A stretch of DNA of 64,000 nucleotides, from positions 241,316 to 305,315 of the forward strand of contig UBXV01000014.1 in assembly GCA_900469625.1 (NCBI GenBank), read 5' to 3'. The notes below the pieces were generated by a model. That model was not told the origin of the DNA. It made no database searches and saw nothing but the letters and a program-made list of their open reading frames with translations. Positions within the stretch are counted from its first letter, which is position 1, and each line of letters starts with the position of its first letter. Source of the stretch: Hyphomicrobiales bacterium (GTDB lineage: Bacteria; Pseudomonadota; Alphaproteobacteria; Rhizobiales; Rhizobiaceae). Positions 63,890 to 64,000 of the stretch are shown here, piece by piece. The position numbers were made by a program, and so were the translations under genes.

Positions 63890-64000
63890 CTACCAGAGGA
63901 ATTTCGGAAGGATGAAATCAGGTGTCGCGCCATGCTCGGCAAAGAGCTTTTGCCGTTCCGCGCCGGTGGCGTGCTCCAGGATGCCCGTGGTCACCAGCAC
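63890..64000 (-). CDS. Partial CDS, last 36 residues, possibly EryB
   Basis: The frame enters from the right edge and stops at 63890. It ends 'HGATPDFILPKFLW'. It is 14 bp upstream of eryC on the same strand. By position in an ery operon it would be the FAD-dependent erythritol-phosphate dehydrogenase EryB, but 36 residues are too few for a sequence-based call. Confidence 0.5.
   Translation of the reverse strand: MLVTTGILEHATGAERQKLFAEHGATPDFILPKFLW

Overview
The window looks like a chromosomal segment of a fast-growing rhizobium, most likely Sinorhizobium/Ensifer or a close relative in the Rhizobiaceae. The evidence is high GC with long antisense open frames, an alphaproteobacterial dcw cluster followed by rnpB, PPi-dependent phosphofructokinase, the betaine-lipid genes btaAB, a SahR-type metF regulator, an erythritol-type eryR/tpi/rpiB operon, a type II lumazine synthase behind an FMN riboswitch, and RIME-like palindromic intergenic elements. 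This genus call is inference from content. No rRNA, tRNA, CRISPR array, prophage or intact insertion sequence is visible.

Layout. 1-8.4 kb: the dcw cell-wall and division cluster on the minus strand (mraZ-rsmH-ftsL-ftsI-murE-murF-mraY-murD, with murD cut by the window edge). A row of TGGG repeats with an exact 10-bp period lies upstream of mraZ. 8.7-9.1 kb: RNase P RNA. 9-25 kb: many cell-envelope genes (two SLT transglycosylases, an AmpD-like amidase, a GH25 lysozyme, an MltB-type transglycosylase), plus pfp, a TerB/DnaJ protein, a LysE exporter, a serine hydrolase, a GGDEF protein with a ruined EAL domain, and btaAB. 25-32 kb: a 25-residue hydrophobic small ORF, metF with its ArsR-methyltransferase regulator and operator, a PRPP synthetase, ettA and an RNase T2-like protein. 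32-43 kb: a monoglyceride-lipase-like hydrolase, a DMT exporter, a ThDP enzyme, small cupin and phosphatase-like proteins, an L,D-transpeptidase and a PuuB-like oxidase. That stretch ends in a patch of mosaic repeats and a duplicated gene end around a low-GC hypothetical gene. 43-46 kb: a globin-coupled chemoreceptor and an orphan ParA.

46-58 kb: the most coherent catabolic locus. A minus-strand set (N-formylglutamate-amidohydrolase-like enzyme, amino-acid/amine permease, glutamine-synthetase-like ligase, aldehyde dehydrogenase, iron alcohol dehydrogenase) faces an RpiR regulator and a four-gene ABC importer. The presence of an alcohol dehydrogenase, and the absence of an amine oxidase, suggest gamma-glutamylation of an amino alcohol rather than classic putrescine degradation. 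58-64 kb: an FMN riboswitch carrying a RIME-like element in one stem, then ribH2, a REP-like composite repeat, an LtrA-family membrane protein, and the erythritol-type genes rpiB, tpi, eryR, eryC and the end of another gene.

Within operons translation is often coupled by 1-4 bp overlaps (ftsL/ftsI, amidase/DnaJ, btaA/btaB, ALDH/ADH, the two ABC permeases, eryR/tpi). Rare starts supported by good Shine-Dalgarno sites are TTG (murF, eryC) and GTG (the RpiR gene, the ABC binding protein).
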